Notes: generated from the letters alone by a model not told the origin. A DNA stretch of 64,000 nt from Dendrobium chrysotoxum (GCA_019925795.1 CM034311.1:14576926-14640925), one strand, 5' to 3'. Numbered from the stretch's first letter, positions 22,849 through 32,808 are shown. Numbers and translations: made by a program.

Positions 22849-22907
22849 TCGTAGGAAATTTTCTGATTTCTTACGATGTAATTAACTACGAGGGCTTGCG
22901 CTCGTAG
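22849..22907 (+). other. Hairpin pair H4 and H5 of element A
   Basis: H4 pairs TCGTAGGAAA (22849-22858) with TTTCTTACGA (22867-22876). H5 pairs CTACGAG (22886-22892) with CTCGTAG (22901-22907). Element B has H4 at 42836-42864 as TCATAGGAAAA/TTTTCCTATGA and H5 at 42874-42895 with identical arms. Confidence 0.65.
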
Positions 22908-23030
22908 GAGATTTAGAAACCCAAACCAGATTTTCAAAATTAAGTTTTCAAAACCTTTAATTGATTATCTTTGAGAAATCAAATAAAAAATGGCGATCAT
23001 TATTGTCATGTTCAAATAATTAACCATAAG

Positions 23031-23258
23031 TGATATCTTCTTCTTTTGGGATGATATATCATTTGTTGATGTAATTTTGAATATGAAATCAACGATACTC
23101 TATCTAGATTATCGTAGCCAGATATCTGATTGAACTTCATTTTTGATTCTTTGGGATCATATGTAGTTCCCTCCTAAATCAAGCTACGATATTCAGGATC
23201 GTGTTTGAAATTCTAAATTTGAACCCATTAGGAGATTTTATCTCTACCTTTCGAGATA
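23031..23258 (+). repeat. Hairpin array at the 3' end of element A (three units)
   Basis: Three hairpins lie 95-114 bp apart: TGATAT/ATATCA (23031-23061), TGATTC-TTTG-GGATCA (23144-23159) and TATCTC/GAGATA (23239-23258). In element B the homologous sites pair ACGATA/TATCGT (43015-43047), TGATC/GATCA (43129-43144) and a long stem at 43220-43252. Loops are often TTCG-like. Confidence 0.6.
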
Positions 23259-23399
23259 GTATATTATCACTAATGGATGTTCAATTTCAGAATTCAAATT
23301 TAAAAATTAATTTTGAATTATTCCCAAAGATAATTAATCTTTTTCAAAACATATATTTTTCAATCAAACAAACTAATATATTTTCTTAATCACAAACAG

Positions 23400-24254
23400 G
23401 ACATTGCTCAGAAAGTTTGGAGCTATTTTTTTGAGGTGGCTAACAAAGGTAATTTCAATTTCAATAGTGACATTTTGTCTATTTTAAAGTATTGGTTGAC
23501 TAATACTAAATGCCACATCTACAACTTAATGCTAATCCTTATTATGTGGTTTCTTTGGAGGGCTAGAAATGATGCCAAAGATAATGAGATTAGGATGGAT
23601 GCTAATCAAATTATTGCAAATGTTAGAAATAAAATTTTGCAACTTTATTATGTTAATCTTATTACTGTTAATAATTTTAGGAATTGCTTAGATATGGATT
23701 CACAGTTGGGCATATCCATTGATTGTGAGCCGTTAGTTAAAATTGAGAGAATAGTGAGGTGGATCAAACATCCCCCTCATGTCAAACTTAATTCTGATGG
23801 TTCGATTGGGGCCTCTTTTATGGGTGTGGGTGGCATTATTTATAATCAGTATGGTGGTGTTATAGCTGCTTATACTGGTTTGTTAAATCTTTGTAACGTG
23901 ATTACTATCGAGCTTATGGGTTTATCCCATGGCCTTGACATTTTCCATAGATATGGGATTATGCATGTGTCAATTGAGGTGGATGCTTTGCTGTTAATTC
24001 AGATCATTCAAAATGAGGTTCCTCGTAATCCTCAAAATTTTTATATTATTAGAAGAATTAAACATTCTCTTTTTGCCCTTAATTATTCTATTTCTCATAT
24101 TTATCGTGAGGGTAATTCTTATGCTGATTGGTTGGCCAAATTTGGGAGTCATCTTGATGTAATCAAGGAGTTTGATGCTACTAAATTACCTCCTTTCTTG
24201 ACAGGTTTGGTGAATTTGGACAAACTTGGGTTACCTTATATCTATATTGGTTGA
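23400..24254 (+). pseudogene. LINE ORF2 C-terminus, copy 1 (zf-RVT end and RNase H)
   Basis: The frame is open from the element A junction: IAQKVWSYFFEVANKG continues to the stop at 24254. The RNase H domain has KLNSDGSIGA (first Asp), GGIIYNQYGGVIAAYTGL, TIELMGLSHG (catalytic Glu), VSIEVDALLLI (Asp), and ISHIYREGNSYADWLAKFG (terminal Asp). All expected acidic residues are present. This is the end of an L1-type plant LINE ORF2 whose 5' part was separated by element A and is not found in the window. The equivalent intact context is 57884-58819. Confidence 0.9.
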
Positions 24255-25602
24255 TGGTTTATGTGTTCGCATTTTTTATTGTCTTTGTACTTGGTTGGTT
24301 CTCTGTTTTGGATTTCTATTTTTTATGCTGGGACCTATTACGTCCATCATCCGGCTTTGTATAATGGTTTTTATGTTTTTAGGTCCCCCTTTCAGTCATT
24401 TTTGTTGGGTGTTGGTTGGTGCTATTTGCTAGATTAGCTTCACATTTTGTGATTATTTTGATTATTTGTTAGGGATGTCTTTCGTGTTGGGTGATTTTTT
24501 GTTTTTGAAGTTTGTTATTTTATTGATCGGGTTTCTCTGGTTGGTCTTTTTCTGGGTTATTTTGCTGTTGATTCTGTTATGTGTTCAAAAGGAGGGGTGG
24601 TGGTTAGATGGGTCTTTAGTTCCTTATTTTCTTTGTTTTGGGTTTCTGTTTGGTGTTCTGGGTACTGTTCGTTTGTTCTTCTGGCTCTCAATTATTCTTT
24701 TTCTCTGTTTGGTTGGTTAGGTTTTTCTTAGTAATGTTTGTTGGGTGTCGGTTGGTGCTCTTGTCTCGCTTGGTTCCACTTTATGTGGTGGTTTTGTGTT
24801 TGGGGTTTTGAAGCCTATGGTGTGGCCGATCGGGGTTCTAGCTCTGGTTATTCACCTATCTAAGATGTTGTGTTGCTCTTTTGGGTGTGTTGCTGGGTGG
24901 TGCTATCACCTGGGCTTTGGGTGGTATTTTTTCTGGATGGGCTATTGTTATGTTCTTCATAATCATCATATTCGGGTCGTGGAACTTACTTTCTGGTAGG
25001 CCTTCTTTCGGCTCATTTTCTAACATTTTTGGCTTTGAGGAGTGGTTTTTGGTGGTTGGTGCTTGGTTATTTCTTGTTTACCAGTCGAATGTGTTACTTA
25101 TCAGCTGGATTAGATATGATTTTTTATCCAGATTTGTCTTTCAAGGGGTTGTTGGTTTATGTTATATTTGCAATGCGAATATTCTGGGTATTTGGGTTGC
25201 TAGCTTATCTAGTTATGTCCATTATATCTGTTTAATTTTAATTAATCATACTTTTACTTCTACTCTCCTTGCTGCATTATTTTCTTGGGTTGGAGTTCTG
25301 TTCTTTTGCAGTTATGAAGCTGGAGGATTACGATGGTGTGGTTGATTTTTTTTGAAGAAAGATTGTGTTGATTAATTACTTTTGGATCTTTCTTTTTTGG
25401 GTACTTGCTCCGTGCCGCCCAAGATTGTATCTGGGCAATTTTGTATTTTGGAGTAGTACGGGACTTTCGACTCGTAGGTTTTCTTTCTTTAATTTGTGTA
25501 GCTCTTCAAGCATTAGTAAGTTGATGGTCTCTCTAAGGACTTTATAATTTTTTATTTATATTAACACGTAGGCCCCTCCCGGGGTTTCTCCTATAAAAAA
25601 AA
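24255..25602 (+). mobile_element. LINE 3' untranslated region, copy 1
   Basis: 1.35 kb of T/G-rich sequence from the ORF2 stop to a short A-run at 25594-25602. Near the end, GGCCCCTCCCGGGGTTT can form a 4-5-bp GC stem, a placement typical of plant L1-clade 3' ends. Several hydrophobic ORFs here (60-154 codons) are by-products of T/G bias. The same 3' UTR is at 58820-60170. Confidence 0.8.
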
Positions 25603-26575
25603 CATTGAATAACAATTTTATTTTCGGATTTTAATTTTTTATTTAACAATTAAAAAACTATTTTGAATACGGTAACCTTATGAACATAGTGCTATGGTAA
25701 TTTATTTTACTTAATCTTATTACATCTAAATTAAAAATTATGAATAACCTAAATTTTTCAATAAAATATTGAAATACAATCTTAGTTTCAATCTTATTAA
25801 ATAATTTTGAATTACTTTTAAAAATTTATATATAGATAACTCACTATATTAGAAACTCTCAAAATAGCCTTAATTTTTTTTAAATGTAGTTATAATGTAG
25901 TAAATAAAAAGTGATTATAGTTAGCCATCGTTTTTGTTGTAATAATTTTTTATATGTTGGCAAGAATTTCAACTATTAATGAATTGCTTAAACAATTCAT
26001 CTTTTCTAGTGAATAAATGTTCAATAAAATCAATTAGCCCTTCCTGTCATTATTTTTTCCCTAAAAGTTTGTCGTTTGTGTTCACATTTTCATTAAATAA
26101 ATAGAAAAAAACTCAAACTTTTCTATTTTTAAACAATTTCTTTGCTCCTAATAAACTGTTAGTCTAAGTACTAAACATAAAAAATATTTAATATCATTGA
26201 AATACTATACTACCATTAATAAACTTAGAGTCTTTTTAGGACAACTGTAATTTTTTATAGAGATGATTATGAAGTTATTATTGAAAAAGTATTTTTTTTT
26301 AAATAAATATTTAAAATATATTATTTCTAAAAGGTTGGAAAATAACTTTCTTGCTTTTACCTTACATAAGTTGATCTGATTGTAAAAAATTAACATTCTT
26401 TCACAAAAATATTTCTAAAAACAGCATGAAAGCGTTAGCCAAATGAAAGTATGTTTGAGGTCTGAAAGCAAAACAGTTAGAAAGTTGCTCCATGCAAACT
26501 TTTACATTTGGGTTTGTAATTTAAAAATTTTAACTAGTGAGGCAATAGTTATTTGATAGTTTTATGAGAGATATC
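25603..26575. other. Intergenic AT-rich region upstream of CML copy 1
   Basis: Non-coding AT-rich sequence between the LINE and the MITE-like element. It is nearly identical to 60171-61143. The minus-strand ORF at 26205-26396 is low-complexity. Nothing else is recognisable. Confidence 0.5.
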
Positions 26576-26888
26576 TAGGTTTCGTTTGGGATGGCTTTCA
26601 TATTGCTTTTAAGGAAGTTTTTTAGTATAAAAATTTTAATTTTTGTAAGCAGTAAGAAAGCCGTCTTAAAGGAATCCTTAGTGCCTATTTAAGATGGTTG
26701 TAGCTTTTCGTTATAGTGGTTGTAAAGTTATTATGAGAAAAATAACTTTTTTTTGAAGCTACTTTAAAAGAAACTTTCAAACTCGTACATAAATTTTTTG
26801 AATCCAGCAAAAAAATAAAAGCCAAATAGAACTAAAATTACGGTTTGAAAAATAAAACATTAATAAAATTATCCTAAACAGAGCCTTA
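26576..26888. mobile_element. MITE-like element with imperfect terminal inverted repeats, copy 1
   Basis: The left end TAGGTTTCGTTTGGGA and the reverse complement of the right end (TAAGGCTCTGTTTAGGA) match at most positions. GTTTGG-type ends are common in plant MITEs. Length is about 313 bp and there is no ORF. No convincing target duplication beyond TA/TTA. Copy 2 lies at 61144-61456. It is within 800 bp of the CML start. Confidence 0.35.
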
Positions 26889-27244
26889 GTTTCTCATTTG
26901 TGTTTAGGAGCTCAATCTTTTTTCGTGACCTTCAACTTGATTAATAAAAATAATCTCTTATCTTAGTGAGGCAATAGTCGTTTGCTAATAGAATTCAAAG
27001 AAATGGTCGCGTTCTCACATTATAAATTATTTAACAACATATTTTAATAATAATTTTAAAATACGGGTTTATATATAAATATAGCCATTCTGTATTGAAC
27101 TAATAATCGGCTACAGCTACACGTAACAGAAATGGTCAATAAAATAAGATGTAGAAAAATAAAATAAAATTTCCTGCCCTATCCACACGCAAATGGCAGA
27201 TTGACTGATCCTTGATTTTCTTTTCGTAGGCGCTATCACTCTCC

Positions 27245-27252
27245 TATAAATA
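27245..27252 (+). promoter_or_regulatory. TATA box of CML copy 1
   Basis: TATAAATA lies 113 bp upstream of the ATG, in CTCTCCTATAAATATTATTG. The presumed 5' leader carries a CT-repeat (27330-27350) just before the start codon. An ACACGTAA motif lies near 27118. All are present in copy 2. Confidence 0.75.
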
Positions 27253-27364
27253 TTATTGCCCTTTAACTACCTGCACACCAAAGCAAATACAATCTAGCTT
27301 TCATAGTCATTCCCATTCAGAACGTGCCTTCCTCTCTCTCTCTCTCAACAAGCTAAGGACTAAC

Positions 27365-27844
27365 ATGAAGGTTGCCTCTGAAATTTCCTTTTCCAATAAT
27401 GGTGAGGAGTTCAGTCGCCTTTTCTCCCGCATTGATGTGGATGGGGATGGTAAAATTTCTCAAACAGAATTTCAGCTTCTTATGATGAGAACTACTGGAG
27501 AGAAACTTAGCTCGGAGGATGTCGAGGCTATGCTCCAAGATGCGGACTCGGATGGAGATGGTTTTCTTGATATGGAAGAGTTCATGGCAATGGCAGGCAT
27601 TATTGATGATGCTTGTCACGAGGTGGAAACAAAGAAAGAAGAACAGTACTTGAAGGAAGCCTTCAGTCATTACGAGATGGATGATCATCAAGGCTTCATC
27701 AACGCAAAGAGCTTGAAGAGGATGTTGAGTCGGTTGGGTGCATCGAGGCCAATCGAGGATTGTCAGTCTATGATTTGTCGGTTTGATCTCAATAGAGATG
27801 GCTTGCTTAGCTTCGACGAGTTTAAGGTCATGATGATGCTTTGA
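27365..27844 (+). CDS. Calmodulin-like Ca2+ sensor, CML37/38/39-type, copy 1
   Basis: A 159-residue intronless EF-hand protein, a cytosolic/nuclear Ca2+ sensor that by family knowledge binds targets on Ca2+ rise during stress signalling. EF1 loop is D24-V-D-G-D-G-K-I-S-Q-T-E35. EF2 loop is D61-S-D-G-D-G-F-L-D-M-E-E72. EF4 loop is D141-L-N-R-D-G-L-L-S-F-D-E152. All three keep the Ca2+-coordinating acidic residues. The third hand (104-115, EMDDHQGFINAK) lacks a coordinating position 1 Asp and position 12 Glu, then runs into SLKRMLSRLG, a hallmark of the CML37/38/39 subgroup. There is no signal peptide, membrane segment or lipidation site. The start is the first ATG after a TATA box and CT-rich leader. 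It differs from copy 2 at residues 40, 59 and 76. Full length and intact reading frame suggest a functional gene. Confidence 0.93.
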   Translation: MKVASEISFSNNGEEFSRLFSRIDVDGDGKISQTEFQLLMMRTTGEKLSSEDVEAMLQDADSDGDGFLDMEEFMAMAGIIDDACHEVETKKEEQYLKEAFSHYEMDDHQGFINAKSLKRMLSRLGASRPIEDCQSMICRFDLNRDGLLSFDEFKVMMML

Positions 27845-28334
27845 TGGCTGAGTTGAAATATCTCATCTGTACATGTTTTTTTTTTTTTTTAATCAACTTT
27901 TGTTCATATGATGTTTAGTTTTCTTTTTGTTTTTTTTTTCCTACGTTGTACAAATTAAATTTTCGTGGTTTATGATACGGGACAAGATCAAGTTTTCATC
28001 TCATTAACAATTTTTTAAGCAAAAGAAAAAATTTCATTGATAAAACAATATAAAATAGGCAAGCAAAACAAAAAATAAAAGCACCAAAAATAAAAGAAAA
28101 CGTAGAAAACAGCTAAAGAAAACTTAGTGATCTAAACACCTCTTGAGCTTCACCTAACAATAGATGCCAATGTTAACACGGTTGGCTACTGCCATTGCCT
28201 GTCAATTGTCACCCAATGATAATCTTCTTAGCACTATCGGATGGCTTATGTCACCCAATCATCATCATCGTCTATCATTACCCAACCACAATTTGTTATC
28301 CATATATAAAAATAATAAAAAAAATTGATCCAGA
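27845..28334 (+). other. 3' flank of CML copy 1
   Basis: Probable 3' UTR with T-runs (27877-27890, 27929-27939) and polyadenylation-like AATTAAATT near 27953. AT-rich non-coding sequence follows to the gypsy remnant. It matches 62351-62850 with a few substitutions. Confidence 0.5.
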
Positions 28335-30185
28335 TATTTCCGAAGTACTTAGTTCATCAAATCCATAAAAACTACTAGTGCATTAGACACCCCAAAAGAT
28401 ATGACTAAGAACTTTTAATGTTCATATCTAATATTGAAAGCAGTCTTCATCACTTCAGCCTCTCTTACATTCACATGATAACATCAAGATCGTAAATAAA
28501 TCTTGAAAATCATAGAGGATCTAGCAAGCTGATTAAATAGATCTTCAATCAATGGCAGATGATATTTATTTTTGATAGTGACTTTATTCAACTCTCTATA
28601 ATCAATGTACATATGCATCGTACTGTCCTTTTTTTGCAAACAAAATATGTGCTCCACACGAAGACATACTAGGATAAACAAAATCCTGATTAGCTAACTC
28701 TTCAAGCTGTACCTTCAACTCCTAAAACTTTTTAGGTGTCATTCTATACGGAGCTTTGGATATAGGGGCCAATTCCATAAATACATCAATACAAAATTAA
28801 ATATCTCTGTCCAAAGATAAACTGACTAGCTACTCAAGAAAAGTACCTGGAAACTCCTACACTATTGAGACATTAAAAATAGAACTAGAAGCTATCCTAC
28901 TATCCCAAACTGATGCCAGAAATATCATATAACCCTTTCTCCATAACCTGTCTTCTTGCACTGTAAAAAAATAAATAGGATAGGACTCTTTGAACTCTTT
29001 GAAATAACTTTCATTGTTCAAAAATAAATAGACTCACTTCTTCAAGTAATCAATCCGGGCCTCATATTGACTCAATCAATCCATATCCAAAATAATATCG
29101 AACTTAAATAAGGTAACAAAATCAAATAAGACTTTCACTTCTTATCACAAATTATAATATCCCAAAAATAAGCCCTACTAGCTATCATACAATCTCCAAT
29201 CGGTAAATTAATAGGTATCAAAGAAAGCAATAAAATTAAAGGCAAGTGTAGTGAATCAAAATAATGCTAAAAAATAAATGAATGACTGGCTCCATAATTA
29301 ATTAAAATATGCCAAGCCTTATCAGAAATATAAGTCAAACCTGTAACAATATCTGGGGTTTCCCGAACACCTGTTAAGTCAAACTATACACATAAGCTTG
29401 AATTTGAGCTGGTGCAATAGAACTACCAGAATATCTCTAACTTGAGGATGATCTCCCAGCTATAGAACCATATCCATCAACTCTACTAACTAACCACTTA
29501 TAAAATGTACAAACCAAATTTGTCCTCAATCTTCCTGAAAATCTAATTGAACTCTCAATTTGGGCTAGAGTGTTGATCAAATCCTACCTTTAGAAACTTA
29601 ACTCTCCTATGCCTAACCTGTCTGCATAAAAATACTATATTTTCATCATGTAACACTGATAAGAATATTGTCTGCCACAACCACGACACACATGTGATCT
29701 ACTGACAAAACCAGAACCAGCCATGCTTCCACTTCTAGAAACTACTATAGATATAGACTATCCACATATCGTAGACTCCCCAGCTCCAAGTCTACTCTTA
29801 TTCCCAAATAATCAACTTTCAAAAGTCTCACTGCCAAAATTCTTATTACTAGCATTCCACCACTGTTGTGTAGCTATCAAATCATTCTCAATCAGACGGC
29901 CTCACTCCATATGCTCAGAGAAATAAAATATACGAAATGGAATAGCCAGTGGTTGTCTCAAACTATCTTGTAATCCTCTAATAAATATATAACACTTTTT
30001 TCCTGAGTGCTAACCAACTATGGAACATACTTAACTAAAGTAGTAAATTCTACCTCATATTGCATGATGGTGCTGCTCCACTAAACTAATCTAAAAAAAG
30101 TTTCCTATAGAAGGAGCTATAAACTAAGCTCAAAACACATCTGAAAAGTTCTCCCAGCTAATTAAAAGTTATGTCTCCCTCAAAA
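28335..30185 (-). pseudogene. Ty3/gypsy gag-pol remnant, minus strand, copy 1
   Basis: Read on the minus strand from 28780, the frame gives APISKAPYRMTPKKF, ELKVQLEELANQDFVYPSMS and MYIDYRELNKVTIKNKYHLP. LIEDLFNQL, VMKTAFNIRYEH and FLVISFGVSNALVVFMDLMN follow. These are consecutive motifs of Ty3/gypsy reverse transcriptase. The YIDDI-containing part is not found further downstream. Near 29030-29110 the minus strand reads KFDIILDMDWLSQYEARIDYLKK, the spacer after gypsy protease. A Cys-rich stretch near 29640-29700 may be the Gag zinc knuckle. Stops are frequent. Copy 2 lies at 62850-64000. Confidence 0.8.
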
Positions 30186-30189
30186 CTTT

Positions 30190-30785
30190 TCCTCCTACTG
30201 GCCCATCCACCAACGCTCATCCTATCCATCCAACAAAAAATTAGTAACAGTACCTTCCTCCTAGGAATCAAGCATGACACATTAACATAATTCCTCTATA
30301 ATTTGTGTAATCTTGGGAATCATCTTTATACTTAAAAATAGGAATCAACACACTCATTCTTCACTCATCTCGCATCATTTTAGTCCTCAAAATAATATTA
30401 ATTTGTTTAGCAAGCAAAGAAATTTCTTCGTCTCCTAAGCATTTCCACACCTCTATTAGAATATCATAAGGTCTAACAGCTTTTCCACACCACATTTTCA
30501 TTAAAGCCTCTTTAACTTTGGTATAACTAACACATTGATAAAAATAAAAATCTTTATTTTCATTTAGAGTGCTAAGTTCACCAAAGTCAATCACATTCTC
30601 ACAATCTTCATTAAAATGTTTAGCAAAATATATCATCCAACTTTATTGAATATTCTCTTCTAATAAAAGCACTTTTTAATCTTCATCCTTAATACACTTT
30701 ACTTGAACCAAATTGTTACTATTCATATCTCCTTTTTTAGCTAACTTATATATATGGAAAAATTTATTGAGTTACCTCAAATCAA
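30190..30785 (-). pseudogene. RTE-type LINE reverse transcriptase fragment, minus strand
   Basis: Minus-strand frames read IYKLAKKGDMNSNNLVQVKC, VLLLEENIQ and the 91-codon ORF at 30361-30636. That ORF holds MIYFAKHFNEDCENVID, VKEALMKMWCGKAVRPYDIL, IEVWKCLGDEEISLLAKQIN and MRDE. A stop-interrupted frame then gives RMSVLIPIFKYKDDSQDYTN and YRGIML. This is the N-terminal RT region of an RTE/plant LINE ('KA.GPD.IP.EVWK.LG' and 'NYRGI.L' motifs). It is 5' and 3' truncated. It sits between the gypsy gag region and its primer-binding site. Confidence 0.85.
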
Positions 30786-30810
30786 GTTGGGTGAAAAATG
30801 GGTTGAAGAG

Positions 30811-30823
30811 TACTCTGATACCA
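30811..30823 (-). other. Primer-binding site of the minus-strand LTR element
   Basis: The minus strand reads TGGTATCAGAGTA, complementary to initiator Met tRNA. It lies four bases after a TGACA end, so an LTR (minus) ends at 30828. Orientation and position fit the gypsy remnant at 28335-30185, with the RTE fragment inserted in its leader. Confidence 0.6.
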
Positions 30824-30827
30824 GAGG

Positions 30828-31302
30828 TGTCATAACTCTCCTCTTCTAAAACAAAAATATTATCCACAACATTTTAAAACTCTAAATTATCATCATAAAT
30901 CAAGATGTAATTGTTTCATATCATATTCCTTCTTCCAAGTAACTTCTCTTTCAAATTTACTCTTCAATTAAACTTTGACCATTTGAATATATTTGTTCCT
31001 TAACCTTATAACCCCATAAGGCATATTATTTGGTGGTTCCTTTCTATAGCTAAGAGTTAGACATACTTAAATTTCTTCAACAGATATATGACTTCTAGAA
31101 ACATATTCCCATTTCCTTTAAAGTGACATGTAGAATATAGTATGAATATCATACATAAGTATGGGGAAATAAATACCACATAGATTCAGTGTAAGAACTC
31201 CTATTTTGAGATTGAAAACTACATTAAGAATAACATACCATTCGAGAGATGCACATGATATGCTTTAATAGATTAAGTGCCAAAATAAGATTTTAGAAAA
31301 TA
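30828..31302 (-). mobile_element. LTR sequence on the minus strand, boundary with element C unresolved
   Basis: The left end (TGTCATAAC at 30828) looks like the terminus of the minus-strand gypsy LTR. The right part (31080-31302) looks like element C: the minus strand has GTGCATCTCTCGAATGGTA and GTATGATATTC at the spacing of the C hairpin units. Copia 2 is inserted after 31302. I cannot place the junction between the two elements. Confidence 0.4.
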
Positions 31303-32808
31303 TGTTGCGAATTTGGATTCAAGGATTATGATTTTGATGATAACAAATATTTTTGTTTCTGGTTGAGTGCCTAACCTTTTAGGTTCACAAGATTGATTGT
31401 AATTTCAAACTAGCTCAAGATCGAGTCAGTCTATTAGACAAGTTTTTTTTTTAATTTTTGGTCTAATCATCCTGGATGATACGTGTATCATCCTAGACGA
31501 TTCATTGCAATCATTCCTAAATTATTCATATGATTAAGAAAAGTAATTAAGGGCTGATGGATCGATCACATCATCCTTGACGATCTCATAATTGTCCTGG
31601 ACGATCAATCGTCATCCAGTACATTTCACCTGGACGACCTGAACTGTGTGCATAACAATATTAGCATTTTTGAATTAATCATACAGAATGATAGAGATAT
31701 CATTTTGGATGATCAAGATATTTTAAGACTGTCCAGCATAAGTTTCCTTGGATGACCCGAACTGTGTGCTAGACGGTATTGACATTTTTGAACTAATTGT
31801 ACAGGATGATAGAGATATCATCCTGGATGATCAAGTCATTTGGAGATCGTTTAACATAAGTTCTCCTGGACATCCTGAATTATCCTCTAGACGATATTCC
31901 TGATTTACACTAATCATCCAGGATGATCACAGAATCGTCCCGGATGATCTGTATAAACTTTATCTTCTAATCATTTAGAGGAACCAAATCGTCCAAGCCA
32001 AAAGTGACTGATTTACACTATTCATACATGATGATCGATCGATCATCCTTGATGATCTTTGACGGCAAGTTAAAATTTAGGGTAATTTTTAAGCCTTTGT
32101 ATTTAAGATCACCTGTGTTCTATCATTGAGATCTCTTACCATTGTCCTCACCTGAGAGAGCTTTGAGAGGGAGAGGGAGAGCTTGGGAGAGAGAGAGAGA
32201 GAATCTTATGAGAGGGAGTTTGTGAGGTATTCACAAAGGTTGCTCCAAGCAAGGATTCAAGTCATCATCTCCAGTCATCATCCCTTGTCCCTTGGTGCTC
32301 TGAAGGAAGGATTGTCTGCAAGAAGATCAAGGTTCTCTGCCTAGTTCAGGAGGAAGCAAAATGAGATAAGGTTCTCTGCCTACTTTAGGAGGAAGCAAAA
32401 GGAGTTTGGGTTCTCTGCCACATCGGGTTTGTGAAAAGGAGTTTTGTAAAGGCTTCTTTGCCTAGTTGTGAGAGTAAAAGGAGAGTGACTTAGTTTTAGT
32501 GCAATTCCTGGAGGAGAGGCTCTGGAGAGTGGATATAGGTCAAGTTGACCAAACCACTATAAAATCTTGTGTGTTCTTTTTGATTATTTTTTGCATTTTA
32601 CTTTTCTATTGATGATCACTTGATTGAAATAATTATTATGTTTTGTTAAACATCTACACATCATTGCGAAATTGTAAATATTTTAAAATATTCAAAAAGA
32701 TTTTCAACATCAGTTTTGCTTAAGAATTTTTAAAACTACCAATTCACCCCCTCTCTTGGTTAGCCTCGGGCTAGTTCATAAGGGCTTAACATCCCTAACG
32801 AACTTTCA
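31303..32808 (+). mobile_element. Copia 2 5' LTR (1506 bp)
   Basis: Starts TGTTGCGAATTTGG and ends CGAACTTTCA before the AG-TGGTATCA primer site. It is clearly homologous to the 3' LTR (47377-49128) but lacks about 250 bp found there after position ~130. From about 31460 to 32060 there are many variants of the 15-bp palindrome ATCATCCTGGATGAT. A TATA-like GTATTTAAG lies at about 32098, followed by a purine-rich GAGAGGGAGAG leader and the repeated GGTTCTCTGCC motif. Confidence 0.9.

Larger units (their letters stand above)
15436..23398 (+). mobile_element. Long LTR-like non-coding element A (5' end lost in gap)
   Basis: This is a colinear homologue of element B (35162-43350) over its whole length. 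It has the CTAGACCCTAGGATC-type start, a W-box palindrome region (16000-16930), a promoter/leader-like CT-rich block (17530-17660) and a GC-rich block (18290-18470). A long AT-rich tract (18470-19430) and a hairpin-rich 3' part (20680-23260) follow. It ends CACAAACA and is followed by GGACATTG. The uninterrupted LINE copy has TGGGGACATTG at 57961, so A sits inside the LINE with GGACA as likely target sequence. Relative to B, its end carries 28 extra bases between two CAAACA motifs. No retroviral protein domain is present in 8 kb. A single very long LTR (solo LTR) is the simplest reading; a large retrotransposon derivative is the alternative. Confidence 0.7.
23399..29484 (+). repeat. Segmental duplication, copy 1 (pairs with 57964-64000)
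   Basis: The block runs from the end of element A through the LINE 3' part, the CML gene and the downstream gypsy remnant. It is colinear with 57964-64000, the offset drifting from 34565 to about 34516. Identity looks like about 98% in the LINE and about 99% around CML. A 60-bp net difference lies near 26940-27040. The copy 2 side runs off the window end, so the right boundary is not seen. The left boundary equals the element A insertion point. Confidence 0.95.

Noticed and set aside
24226..25547. Series of hydrophobic, membrane-protein-like ORFs (also 58791-59909)
   Set aside because: They lie in the T/G-rich LINE 3' UTR, overlap in several frames, and are not kept in frame between the two copies.
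27353..27691. 112-codon minus-strand ORF over CML (also 61859-62197)
   Set aside because: Antisense shadow of the EF-hand gene; no family motif.
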